From Brucella cytisi (lineage in GTDB: Bacteria; Pseudomonadota; Alphaproteobacteria; Rhizobiales; Rhizobiaceae): 64,000 bases of DNA. Below, one piece after another: positions 1 through 9,645 of this stretch. The position numbers were made by a program, and so were the translations under genes. Below the pieces are notes generated by a model. That model was given only the letters and a program-made list of their open reading frames with translations. It had not been told where the DNA came from and did not search any database. The stretch's first letter is position 1; the number at the start of each line of letters is the position of its first letter. The stretch lies in NCBI GenBank assembly GCA_012103075.1, contig JAAVLQ010000002.1:1352001-1416000 (forward strand), read 5' to 3'.

Positions 1-610
1 GATGGAAATCCTCTGCATTTGTTGTCGGATCTGCCTTGATGATGTCAGCTCCCATTTCACGGGCAAGCCGCGTAAGCGTCACGATCTTGTCGGCGTCACC
101 ATCGACCATGTAGCCGCCGCGCTCTGTGACTGGCTGCATGACGAGCGGTTCGATCATCAGCGGCATACCATATTTTTCGCAATCTGCCCGGACGCGGGAA
201 ATGTTCTGCACGCATTGACGAAAGAGGTCTGGCTCGTCCGGCAGCATGAAGAGGTTCACCACCACGCAGGCCGCATCCATCTGCAGCGCTCCGATCAGCG
301 GATCGGCCTCGTTCTGCAGCACCGCCCACATGTCGCGATGGCGGATACGGTTATAAGGATTACCCATGTCGAGACGCATGACCAGCGCCGGTTTATCCTT
401 GCCGGGAACATCCTGCAGCAGATCGGCCTGACCATAGTTCATCTGAATTGCATCAGGCTTTGCGTCGATCAATGCCTTGATGACAGCTGGCATATTCTCC
501 AAAGCCGTCGAGAAAAGGGGCTCATTGCACACGCCGTGGTCGACAGCCACATCCAGACAGCGACCGTTGCCGAACAGTCGGTTCATCCGGACTTTGCGGT
601 TTTCTCGCAT
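1..610 (-). CDS. class I aldolase of the DhnA/LacD-like family, 3' end outside the window
   Basis: An open frame starts at the ATG at 610, seven bases after a GGAG ribosome site, and runs off the left edge with about 203 residues visible and no frameshift. Residues 20-27 read DVAVDHGV, close to the DHG motif of DhnA-type and LsrF-type aldolases. Near the visible end, ADIIKADPT has the lysine expected to form the Schiff base in class I aldolases. The usual reaction is cleavage of a phosphorylated sugar into a triose and an aldehyde or ketone; the substrate is unknown. It is the last visible gene of the operon, 82 bp after the GlpD-like dehydrogenase, so it may cleave the ketose phosphate made by that enzyme (inference). 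Confidence 0.75.
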   Translation of the reverse strand, partial: MRENRKVRMNRLFGNGRCLDVAVDHGVCNEPLFSTALENMPAVIKALIDAKPDAIQMNYGQADLLQDVPGKDKPALVMRLDMGNPYNRIRHRDMWAVLQNEADPLIGALQMDAACVVVNLFMLPDEPDLFRQCVQNISRVRADCEKYGMPLMIEPLVMQPVTERGGYMVDGDADKIVTLTRLAREMGADIIKADPTTNAEDFH

Positions 611-692
611 AATTCACTCCTTCGTTCGTTCCTTGCGGAAAGGGTTTCTGCGGCGACGCCGTGGCGCTCGCGCATGAGGGTTAGAAATCGCG

Positions 693-2329
693 TCAGCTCT
701 GCTTTTTGTACTTTGGTGACCAGCTTTTCTCCGTCGCCAGCAAATCAAGCACGGCCTCGGTCATGGCGAGAGATAGTTCGCCGGAAATCGCCAATGTCGT
801 GCGCCGCAGGAGTAAGTCATCAAGACGTTCGACCGCCTCTGTGCGGATGAGATACAGGAGCTCCCGTGTGCTGTAGTCGGTATTGGGCAAGACGTGATCC
901 GCCCCTGTGGCAATGAAGCGAGCTATTTCGGCAGCATCGGTGCCGTAGCGCTTGAAGAGTATTTCAACGCGGTCTGCGGGAAGTCTGGTGGCGGTAGTCA
1001 ATTTTTCGATCCAGCTTGCACGATCTTTCGGGAATGCGTGTCCACCGCCTATGGCACGTTCTGTCGTGTCGATCCGTCGCGACAACCCCAACCGCTTCAA
1101 CGCCATGTCAGCAGCCATTTCGCCAAAGGAACGAAAAGTTGTCCATTTTCCGCCAATCATGCAGAGTACGGGAGGACGGTCATCCTGCCCTTCAAGCACC
1201 GTGCAGAAATGGTCGCGTGGGATACGGCCCGTAAAACTGTCGTTGCTGGCTGGCAGCGGGCGCACTCCTGCGAACTGGAAGACAATCTCCTCAGGACGTA
1301 TTTTGATCTCTGGCAGCACGGAAGCGAGCGATTGCAAAATGTAGTCCTGTTCGTCTGCCTCGCAGCGCACGGTGCCGGGATCGTCGACGCGGATATCTGT
1401 CGAGCCGACGAGAACTTTGCCGAGATAGGGAAACAGGATGCAGATGCGTCCGTCCTCGTTCTCGTAATAGATCATGTGCCCATCAAGACTGTCACTGAGA
1501 GCGGGATTATCGACAATGAGATGCGAGCCTTTGGTGCCCCCATCAGCGGGGCAGGTTGTGCCTCTTTCGGAAACAGTGTGCCATTCGCGATATCGATCCA
1601 GCCACCCGTCGCGTTGATGACCAGCCGCGGCTGGATAGAGAGTGTTTCGCTGGAAATACCGTCGAATAACTGGAAATCACCGCCGCCACGTTCACGAATT
1701 GCCGCATAGTTGAGCGCCTTGGCATTTGGTCCAGCTGAAAGGCCGTCGCGCCGAAGCTCGATACCAATCCGCTCAGGATGGCTGACCCACGCATCGAAGT
1801 AGGTAGCGGAACTGCGGATCGCAGGATTGAGCGAGGGCCACTTTGCAAGTGTCGTTTTGCGACTGCGAAAACGGTGTTTTGGCATAAGCGCTCGTTTGCG
1901 CGTCAGAAAATCGTAGATGCCTAATCCTGTTTTGATGGCGATTGCACCACGCCGGCTCGGACGGCGCGTAAGCCCCAGAAAACGTACAATCCCATTTCCT
2001 AATCCCGAGAAAATGTCGAAGATCGGAACCGTCGTCGGTAACGGCGCTACATAGTGGGGAGCATTCCGCAGCAATCTGTCACGCTCGACAAGGGATTCCT
2101 TCACGAGACTGAACTCGCCATTCTCCAGATAACGCAAACCACCGTGAACCATACGTGAAAGCGCAGCGCTGGCACCCGAACAATAATCGGACTGCTCAAC
2201 CAGCAGCACGTTCACGCCCTGCAGCGCAAGCTCACGGAAAACGCTGAGCCCGTTAATGCCACCGCCGACGACACAAACGTCCACCTTCGGGCTCTGGCGG
2301 AGCCCGTCTAATATCTCTTTTCGGTTCAT
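693..2329 (-). CDS. FAD-dependent glycerol-3-phosphate dehydrogenase-like protein (GlpD/EryB family)
   Basis: GlpD-type flavoproteins oxidise a polyol phosphate to a ketose phosphate at the membrane and pass electrons to quinone. The N-terminus has the dinucleotide-binding motif VVGGGINGLSVFRELAL (residues 19-35), then MVHGGLRYLE and SHPERIGIEL, all typical of GlpD. The C-terminal part begins after the motif GTKGSHLIVDN, which can be read only in the shifted frame. A one-base deletion in a G run at about 1540 separates the halves. Total length is about 545 residues, a little longer than common GlpD. In an operon with an aldolase and a reductase it probably acts on a polyol phosphate other than glycerol 3-phosphate, as EryB does for erythritol phosphate. 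The substrate is inferred, not seen. Confidence 0.8.
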
Positions 2330-2341
2330 AATGGCCGTCCG

Positions 2342-3335
2342 TTATCCGTCCATGTTAACCAGTTGTGCCGAAATGGCAGCGTCGATGGCCGCAAGATCAT
2401 CGGCCGACAGCCGGAGCCCTCCTGCCTGCGCATTGTCGAGGGCTTGTACCGGATTTCTCGCCCGCAAAGTGCGAAGGTCACTCCCGGCTGCGCCAGCGTC
2501 CAAGCAATCACGATCTGGGCTATCGTCGCGCCATGGCGATCGGCGACCGGCTTGATAGCCGTCGCGAAATCCTTTGCCTTCTGCCGGTTGGCAACGGAAA
2601 AGCGTGGATTTTCCTTGCGTTGATCGTCCCCGGAAAACACACGTTCCGGTCCGATCATGCCGGACAGAAGACCAAGCGCGAGTGAGGAATAGCTCAACGT
2701 CGACACATTGTTTGCAGTGGTAAGCGGCAGCAAGTCTTGCTCGATCTCCCGATCGATCATGCTGAACCGCTCCTGAATCGCATCGAGCGCGCCAGTCTGG
2801 ATATATTGTTCCAGTTCCGGCCGATTGACGTTGCTGGCGCCGATCGCCCGGATTTTACCCGCCTGCTTCAACTCTTCAAGTGCCGCGACGGTTTCCTCGA
2901 TGGGCGTCGTCTGGTCCTGCCAATGGGTGATGTAAAGATCGATATAATCGGTGCCAAGACGGCGCAAACTTTCTTCCACCTCGTGGATGATTGAATCCGT
3001 CCCAGATAGCGATAGACTGGCTTTCCATCCTGATCGAAGAAGTGCTTACCTTTCCGGGTATGCCAGACGAGGCCGCATTTGGTCGCGATCACCGCCTTGT
3101 CACGACGCCCGGCAATCGCCTTACCGACTATTTCCTCGGAGCGTCCGAGGCCGTAGGCCGGTGCCGTATCGATTAGCGTCACGCCAGCATCCAGCGATGC
3201 CCGGATAGCTGCGATGGATTGGGTTTCATCCGTTCCGCCCCACATCCAGCCGCCTATGGCCCATGTACCGAGACCGACTGCGGAAGCCTTGACGCCGGAA
3301 CACCCGATTTCGCGGATCAACTGTTCGCCGCTCAT
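2342..3335 (-). CDS. aldo/keto reductase
   Basis: NAD(P)H-dependent carbonyl/alcohol oxidoreductase with a TIM barrel. Visible family features are VGLGTWAIGGWMWG near the N-terminus, GVTLIDTAPAYGLGRSEE (the D and Y of the catalytic tetrad), VIATKCGL with the catalytic lysine, and THWQDQTTPIEET with the histidine-containing strand. Two one-base deletions break the frame: near 2997 (YLGR to DSIIHEVEESL) and near 2480 (FALCG to ARNPVQALDNA). Both lie in short G runs. The repaired frame ends at the TAA at 2342. The ATG at 3335 overlaps the stop of the regulator gene, so the two are translationally coupled. It likely interconverts the imported sugar and its polyol; the substrate is unknown. Confidence 0.8.
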
Positions 3336-4338
3336 GCGGAATATCCTTCTTGGGATGCGAGTTCGAGAATGCGGGCGCCAGTCGCTTCGTCGGTGACGAG
3401 CGTATCGAGATGATTGCCGCGAAGAACACTCAGGATAGATTCGGCCTTGTTTAATCCGCTGGCGACACCGATCTTCGTCGGGATGTGCGCAAACTCATTC
3501 AGCGTAAGCGAGACCAGCGCACGGTTGAGGCTATAGTTGCAAATCCGTCCCTCCACATCGAGCAGATGGGCGAGAAGTTCCGCACTGGCACCGGAATGCT
3601 CGATAGCCGTCCGGTCTTCACTCGACGACGGGTGCAGATCGTAATAGGTCGAATCCGTACTGACGATAGAGCCGATACCGACGATGGCCACCTTGGCCTC
3701 CCTCGCCCGTTGGAACACGTCAGCGACAGAGCGCATGTTCATCAGCATAGCGCGCTGCGCAGCATCATCTGCGAACAAGGGCGCATGTATCTGATAGGAA
3801 TGCCCTCCAAGCTTTTCGGCCATCAAAGTCGAGACGTGATTGACGTCAGTATAGTGCTTCCCCTGCACACAGCCCGTTGCTGGAATAACCTCGACATCGA
3901 AACGGCGTGGGGCCTGAATTCCAGCGACCACGGAACTCACGCCCTTTCCGCCAGTGATACAGATCGTGTCACCATCGGCGATTTCTTCAAGAAGCAGGCG
4001 GGCAGCGGCTTCCCCACCGCCAGCAAAGCCGTTTGCGGGTTGTTGGATGCGGTCGGCACAACGATGGCGCGGCTAATGCCACCAAGCGCCAGCAATCGTT
4101 CTTCCAGATCGATAAGAGGCTCGACCGGCGACTTGATCTTGATTTCTACAAGGCCAAGCTGGCGGCCGCGTTTGATGAGCCGGTTGACAGTTGCGTGAGA
4201 AATCCCGAGCTGTTCCGCAATCTGCGCCTGTGTCAACCCTTCCAGAAAATGCAGGACGAGAGCCTGATGCATTTGGCGGGCAACGACGATTTCCTCACGT
4301 GGCGCTGTTGTTCTTGGTTTCAGTTTAGCAATGGGCAT
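3332..4338 (-). CDS. SorC/DeoR-type sugar-binding transcriptional regulator (EryD-like)
   Basis: The N-terminal helix-turn-helix (QAQIAEQLGISHATVNRLIKRG, about residues 40-61) is followed by a sugar-phosphate-binding domain typical of the SorC family, with TGGKGVSSVVAGIQ in its ligand-binding core. EryD of Brucella, which represses the erythritol operon, belongs to this family. A one-base deletion at about 4012 (a G run) splits the ORF. I chose the ATG at 4338, right after the permease stop at 4340; a longer frame reaching 4389 lies inside the permease gene. The gene sits inside the operon, so it is probably autoregulated together with the transporter, with a phosphorylated intermediate as inducer (inference). 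Confidence 0.8.
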
Positions 4339-4339
4339 A

Positions 4340-5329
4340 TCAGGACGCCTTCCGCTTGTGCAGGAAATGGTCGATCGAAACAGCGGCAAGAAGAATGCAG
4401 CCCTTGATCATGTCCTGCCAGTACACCGAAACATTGAGAAGGATCAGCGAGGATGTGACCAGCGAAAGCAGAGCCATGCCGAGAATAGCGCCAAGGATAG
4501 TACCTGAACCACCGCTGAGCGATGCACCGCCGATGACTGCCGCAGCGATAATATTCAGCTCCATGCCAACACCAAAAGTAGGCGTAGCAGCACCGAAGCG
4601 GGACATATAAATGACGCCTGCAACACCGGCGAGCGTCGAGCACAACACCGTAACCCAGAATTTGACCCGGTTCGTCTTTATGCCTGAATAGAGCGCCGCT
4701 TTCTCATTGCTGCCGGTATAGAACACCTTGCGAAAGGCCGTGGCACGACGGAGCAGGAAGTCGAACAGAATGACGACGGCGACGAAAATCAAAATGACAT
4801 AGGGGATGCCATAGAATGTGCCCTGCCCCACCGCTTTAAAGCTTGGCGGCAGCGTGAAAAGCGACAATGGTGTTCCTTTGGTGATGATAAGGCAGAGGCC
4901 GCGCACAATTACCATGGCTGCCAGCGACGTGATGAAATGGTTGAGGCCAACGACGGTTACAAAGAAACCCATAATGCCGCCGATGGCTGCGCTCGCCGCG
5001 ATACCGACAAGCGAAGCCGTCCATGGATCAAGCCCAGCAAGAAAGAGTGCGCCGGAAAGGACCATGGAAAAACAGACCACCGAGCCGACCGAAAGGTCGA
5101 TGCCCCCGACAATCAACAGGATCGTCATCCCCACCACGACGATGCCTTCCACCGAGAAACTCATCAACATCGCACGAAAATTGCCTAGCGTCAGAAAATG
5201 CGGCGACGCAAAACTCATCACCACGGCCAATGCCAGAATGATCGCAATCAAACCGGCTTCACGCATGGTTCCCGTGCGCCTTATCGACGAATTTTTTGGC
5301 GCAGCGGCTGCCATTGTGTCGATTGCCAT
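4340..5329 (-). CDS. ribose-type ABC transporter permease
   Basis: Integral membrane permease of the RbsC/XylH family with an intact frame. The sequence shows about eight to ten hydrophobic segments, including MTILLIVGGIDLSVGSVV, the conserved GGIDLSVGS loop of this family, and AAAVIGGASLSGGSGTILGA near the C-terminus. I prefer the ATG at 5329, which follows a GAGAGGG ribosome site; the frame stays open to an ATG at 5362. The stop at 4340 is two bases from the start of the SorC-type regulator. It partners with the ATP-binding protein (5352-6877) and the binding protein (6942-7971). Substrates of this family are pentoses, hexoses and polyols; the exact one is unknown. Confidence 0.9.
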   Translation of the reverse strand: MAIDTMAAAAPKNSSIRRTGTMREAGLIAIILALAVVMSFASPHFLTLGNFRAMLMSFSVEGIVVVGMTILLIVGGIDLSVGSVVCFSMVLSGALFLAGLDPWTASLVGIAASAAIGGIMGFFVTVVGLNHFITSLAAMVIVRGLCLIITKGTPLSLFTLPPSFKAVGQGTFYGIPYVILIFVAVVILFDFLLRRATAFRKVFYTGSNEKAALYSGIKTNRVKFWVTVLCSTLAGVAGVIYMSRFGAATPTFGVGMELNIIAAAVIGGASLSGGSGTILGAILGMALLSLVTSSLILLNVSVYWQDMIKGCILLAAVSIDHFLHKRKAS

Positions 5330-5351
5330 TTCACCCTCTCCCATTTTCTTT

Positions 5352-6877
5352 TCATGCGGCATGATGCGATGCCCGTTCCGCGCCTACGCCTGAAGCAAGA
5401 AGGATCACTGCCTCTTCCGACATGGTGTCCGCAGAAAGCTCTCCCGCAATGTGCCCTTCCCGAACGACCAGCACGCGGTCAGCAAGCCCAAGCAGTTCCG
5501 GCATTTCCGACGAGATGACGATGATGCCGATGCCGGAGAGCGCAAGCTCCCGCAACAGGCGATGAATTTCCGCCTTCGCGCCGACATCTATGCCCCGTGT
5601 CGGTTCATCCATCAGAATGACTTTGGGCTTTACCGCCAGTTGCTTGGCGATTGCCACTTTCTGCTGATTGCCGCCTGAAAGTGATTTCACGGGCGCTTCG
5701 ATGCCACCCATTCGCACGGAAAGCCTTTTCGCAAAATCCTCTGCAAGTGCAGCCTCGGCTCGACCGTTCAGAAGTCCGGCGGCATTGGTCAATGATTTCA
5801 GGTCCAGCACGGAAATATTCTGTGCGATGGACATCTCCGTGAATACGCCAGAACCTTTGCGGTCTTCGGAAAGGTAAACAATGCCGGCCTTGGCGGCATC
5901 GGAATATGAATTGATCTTCTGTGTCTTGCCATGGAGGCGAACTGTTCCTGCGGTACGTGGGCGAAGGCCGCAGATACCTTCGGCAATCTCCGTTCGCCCC
6001 GATCCGATAAGGCCACCGACACCAAGAATTTCACCTTTGTGCAGAGAGAAGCTTACATCTGTGAAACGCAACCCATCGCCAATACCACCAACTTCAAGAA
6101 TGACTTCACCCGTCGCCTCGTGTGATCCAAGCTTATCTGGGTAGAGCTGCGTGATCTCTCGTCCTACCATCCGACGCACCACATCGTCGGGTTTCACATC
6201 TGCAATGCGATCGGTGCATACATAACGACCATCGCGGAAAACCGTCACCCGGTCGCAGAGGCTGAAAATCTCGGCCATACGGTGACTGATATAGATGATG
6301 GAAATGCCATTCGCCTTTAGATCACGGATAATCGAAAAGAGCTGCTGTGCCTCGGTTTCGGTGAGCGCAGCCGTCGGTTCATCCAGAATCAACACACGGC
6401 AGTCGAGTGTCAGCGCTTTGGCGATCTCCACGAGCTGCTGGCTAGAAATCGGCAAGTTGGCGACCTTCTGCCGAACATCGATAGCCGCCGGGCGGTTCAT
6501 CACGATCTGCGCATCACTTTCCAGCGCGCGGTAATTCATGAACGGTGAACGACGGCGATTGGTCGTTGCCATAAACATGTTTTCGGCCACTGTCGCGTCC
6601 GGACAAAGCGCTATTTCCTGATGCACCAGACCGATACCAAGCGATTGCGCCACGGCGGGGAGGCAATGTGAACGATTTTGCCGTCAATGCGTATCTCACC
6701 TTCAGTCGGCTGCAAAACGCCAGCGATAATGCTCATCAGTGTCGATTTACCAGCACCGTTCTCGCCGCAGAGCGCATGGACCTCACCACGTTCAAGCCTG
6801 AAATCCACTTGCGTCAGCGCCTTCACCGCTCCGAAATGCTTGGTTACACCGTGAATGGTAAGCACCGGTTCAGCCAT
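5352..6877 (-). CDS. sugar ABC transporter ATP-binding protein (RbsA-type, two ATPase domains)
   Basis: Tandem ATPase of the ribose/galactose transporter family, about 508 residues. The first domain has Walker [10 protein letters not shown] (around residue 37) and Walker [13 protein letters not shown]; the second has a degenerate A loop ([10 protein letters not shown]), the LSGGNQQKV signature and [16 protein letters not shown] one-base deletion in a C run at about 6655 splits the frame between VHIASP and [10 protein letters not shown]. The start at 6877 follows a GGAGG site; the frame reaching further upstream adds nothing family-like. The stop overlaps the upstream end of the permease frame, in line with one operon. 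Confidence 0.9.
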
Positions 6878-6941
6878 CTTTTTCCTCCCTCTCCATTCCA
6901 ACCATCCGCACCGCAGGGCGCGGATGGCTTCTGAACGGAGC

Positions 6942-7971
6942 CTATTCCTCAATGCCCTTAGTACCGCGACGCTTCAAATATTTGTCCCAATAGAAGTCGT
7001 CCGCGTTTTCTGCGGTCACAATCGAGAGGCCATTATCGACAACGGAATGCTCATCGGGTTGAAGCCGGAACGCTTAGCGTCATTCATCGGGTCGATCAGT
7101 TCCGGATGCTTGGCAAGCCACAGCAGCATGAAGCCCATATAGCCCTGCATGCCCCGGTTCGGATTGATCGACCCGAAGACTTCACCAGCCTTGATCATGT
7201 CGAGGATGTTGGCGTTGACGTCGGCACACATGACGAGAACCTTGCCACCGGCTTCCTTGTTCGCCTGAGCAGCCCCAATTGCAGAGTTGGCCTCCGGCAT
7301 GAAAACCGCGCCGAGGTTCGGATTGGCCTGAATGAGGCTCGACAGCCCCTGATACGCTTTCGTCGGGTCCTGATTGGAAGCAGCACGACCAACCAGCTTC
7401 ATGTCCGGCCACTTCTCCTCCATGCGGGCGATGAAAGCTGCAATGCGCTTGTCGTGATTATCCTGTCCCGGATTTTCAAGAACAGCATATTCGCCCTTGC
7501 CGCCCATTTTCTGGGCAATGGCATCGGCAGCATAGGTGCCTTCGCGGGTGTTGTCCGAAGTGATGAAGGACACGCGCTTCGACAGCGGAGAATCTGCTGC
7601 GAATGTGACGACCGCCGTACCCTGATCGATCGCCCGGTTGATGGGCTCGATGAACGGGTCGGAGTTCATCGGATGAACAAGAATACCAGCTGGATTCTGC
7701 GCCAACGCCTGATCGAACGTGGCGATCTGCTTGTTCACGTCTATTCCGGTGTGCCAGTATATTCCGTCTCGCAGCCAAACTGCTGGCCAGCCTGTTTGAA
7801 CATTTCATAGACGGGAAACCAGTACTCAACGCCAGAAACCATGACGTTCATCACATATTTTTCGCCCGGTTTGCAGCGGAACGGATTCTCGGTCTCGGCT
7901 GCCGTTGCGGAACCGGCCAGAAGCGTTGCCGCAAGAACCGCCATTGCGGTCGTACTCAGAAAATTGCGCAA
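6942..7971 (-). CDS. sugar ABC transporter periplasmic substrate-binding protein
   Basis: Periplasmic binding protein of the RbsB type (peripla_BP_4), first gene of the operon. I chose a TTG start at 7971 because GAGGAGG sits just before it and a signal peptide follows at once ([20 protein letters not shown], cut after ATAAE). An upstream ATG at 8022 lacks such a site. Family features include [30 protein letters not shown] and SGFNPMSIP. Two one-base deletions break the frame, near 7738 (TEYTGTPEY to DVNKQIATF) and near 7040 (NPMSIP to [20 protein letters not shown]). The repaired frame ends at the TAG at 6942. The ligand cannot be told from sequence alone. Confidence 0.85.
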
Positions 7972-8120
7972 GTGTCCTCCTCGAGGCCGAAGCCCCTCCC
8001 AAACGCGCGGAAAGCGTCCCAAAAACGCCGTTGACCTTTATGAAGACCGGCCCTCCTCCTCGAAGACCAGTATTGATAGCTAATCGCAAAGAAACGCGAC
8101 TGTCAATATAATTCAGGATA

Positions 8121-8134
8121 TGAAATATATTTCA
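8121..8134. promoter_or_regulatory. perfect 14-bp palindrome, possible operator of the SorC-type regulator
   Basis: TGAAATATATTTCA is a perfect palindrome in an AT-rich stretch about 150 bp upstream of the transporter operon start (7971). It also overlaps the stop of the LysR gene. Operators of SorC/DeoR-type regulators often contain TGAA/TTCA half-sites (family knowledge). Assignment to the regulator at 3332-4338 is inference. Confidence 0.35.
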
Positions 8135-9043
8135 CACTATTTGTTCATTTCGCTTATAGTCAAGCTGGATCGGTGGCGAAGCGCATATTTGGTCGATTAA
8201 ATTTTTGACACTGACCGCGTATTCCTTACTTCTGAAAATGGCGGCTACTTCCGACATGATCGGCTTTCCGATTATTGGACGGAAAACCGTATTGGGCATG
8301 TGCACGACGTTTCTCACCACGCCCGGTATGACCGATATACCGGCACCCAGCGATACCTGTGTCAGAACAGCAAGAAGACCGCCCGGCTTTGCAATGATCC
8401 TCGGAGTGAAGCTTCCTCGTTTCGCGACTTCATATGTGCCCGCCTCCTGTTCCGGCAGTATAAACCGGCTTTCCGCAAGAAAAGCGTATTGGTCCTCCAC
8501 CTCAGCAACCGCAAGCCGATGATCAGAGGGCAGCGCCAGACAAAAATAGTCTCGTAGCAAAACATGGGCGCTAAGTGACGGTGGGAGCATCATCGGCATA
8601 CGGACGAAGCCAATGTCGAGATGCCCGCCCTCAATGAGCTTCGGTAGTTCCTCCATCGGAAATTCGCGCGAATGAAGCTCCACTTGGGGCCAATCATGCG
8701 AGAAACGACTGATTTGCATCTGCAAGGCTCCGGCATAAGCCGCCGAGCCGACATAGCCAATTTCGATCCGCCCGATCTCCCCTCGTCCAGCTCTGCGGCC
8801 GACACTTTCCGCCTTATCGAATTGATCCAGCACCAATCTCGCTTCCTTCAGAAACACCTCACCCGCGGGAGTGATTGCGACTGAGCGTTTGGTTCTGAAG
8901 AAAAGTTTCGTACCGAGCCGCCGCTCGATTTCCTGTATCTGAACCGTGAGCGTCGGAGCCGCAATGTTCAACCGTTCTGCCGCTCTGGAAAAATGAAGCT
9001 CCTCAGCGAGTGTCAAAAAATAACGAAGATGCCTGAGTTCCAT
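8132..9043 (-). CDS. LysR-family transcriptional regulator
   Basis: An intact LysR-type regulator of about 303 residues. The winged helix-turn-helix lies in the first 60 residues (MELRHLRYFLTLAEELHFSR, AAERLNIAAPTLTVQIQEIE), followed by the two-lobed effector-binding domain. The ATG at 9043 is preceded by GGAG six bases away; a second ATG at 9055 lacks a site. It is divergent from the GlcG/HbpS-like gene and the efflux pump, with a 109-bp gap containing a T-N11-A box, so it probably controls those two genes and itself. The effector is unknown. Confidence 0.9.
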   Translation of the reverse strand: MELRHLRYFLTLAEELHFSRAAERLNIAAPTLTVQIQEIERRLGTKLFFRTKRSVAITPAGEVFLKEARLVLDQFDKAESVGRRAGRGEIGRIEIGYVGSAAYAGALQMQISRFSHDWPQVELHSREFPMEELPKLIEGGHLDIGFVRMPMMLPPSLSAHVLLRDYFCLALPSDHRLAVAEVEDQYAFLAESRFILPEQEAGTYEVAKRGSFTPRIIAKPGGLLAVLTQVSLGAGISVIPGVVRNVVHMPNTVFRPIIGKPIMSEVAAIFRSKEYAVSVKNLIDQICASPPIQLDYKRNEQIV

Positions 9044-9057
9044 GAGCGGCTCCAATA

Positions 9058-9074
9058 ATTAGGTAAAAACTAAT
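9058..9074. promoter_or_regulatory. LysR-type T-N11-A box in the divergent promoter region
   Basis: ATTAGGTAAAAACTAAT is an interrupted palindrome with arms ATTAG and CTAAT around seven bases, and the flanks add further partial symmetry. It lies 15 bp upstream of the preferred lysR start and about 80 bp upstream of the GlcG-like gene. The pattern matches the general LysR box (T-N11-A); binding is inferred. Confidence 0.5.
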
Positions 9075-9152
9075 ATTATCTCAAAACACCACGAATGAAA
9101 GAAATTCAAACATCCTGTTTATTGGCACCTCAAATGTAACGAAGGAAGTCCA

Positions 9153-9645
9153 ATGTCCGCCCGTTCTGTCGCAATCCTCGCCTCGTTGACCGCAACGATG
9201 ACCCTCACCGCAGCCTTCCCGGCATTGGCAATCGAATTCGACAAAGCCTTATCTTACCCTTCAAGCTGCCCGCTCCATCGTAGCTGCTGCCGAAAAAGAA
9301 GCGACAGCGAACGGCTGGCCCTGCGTGATCTCAGTCGTCGATGCAGAAGGTCTGCCGATCCTCACGATACGCATGGACAACGCGTCAGTACCCGCTGGCG
9401 TCGAGCTCGCGCCCGGCAAAGCTCGCACAGCCGCGCTTTTCCGTCGGGAAAGCGGTGCTCTCGAGGATGCTATTAACGGGGCACGCCCTGCCGCTATCAC
9501 GGCGCGCGGCTTCGTGCTCATGCGCGGAGGAGTTCCAATCACGGTGAATGGTACGATTGTTGGCGCCATTGGCGTATCAGCCGACACACCCGATCATGAC
9601 CAGCAGATTGCGAAGGCTGGTGCGGCAGCATTGACAACCAAATGA
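9153..9645 (+). CDS. exported GlcG/HbpS-family protein (DUF336)
   Basis: Small secreted protein of the GlcG/HbpS (haem-degrading/binding, Pfam DUF336) family. A signal peptide is clear (MSARSVAILASLTATMTLTA, cut near FPALA-IE). Family features are LTLQAARSIVAAAEKEA, VISVVDAEGLPILTIRMD, ALFRRESGALEDA and GGVPITVNGTIVGAIGVSG-like (here GVSADTPDHDQQIAKAG). One extra base, or a two-base loss, at about 9250 splits the frame after IEFDKA. A GAAGGAAG ribosome site precedes the ATG. The stop overlaps the ATG of the efflux pump (ATGA), so they are co-expressed. The function is unclear; some relatives bind haem or act in glycolate or aromatic loci. Confidence 0.75.
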
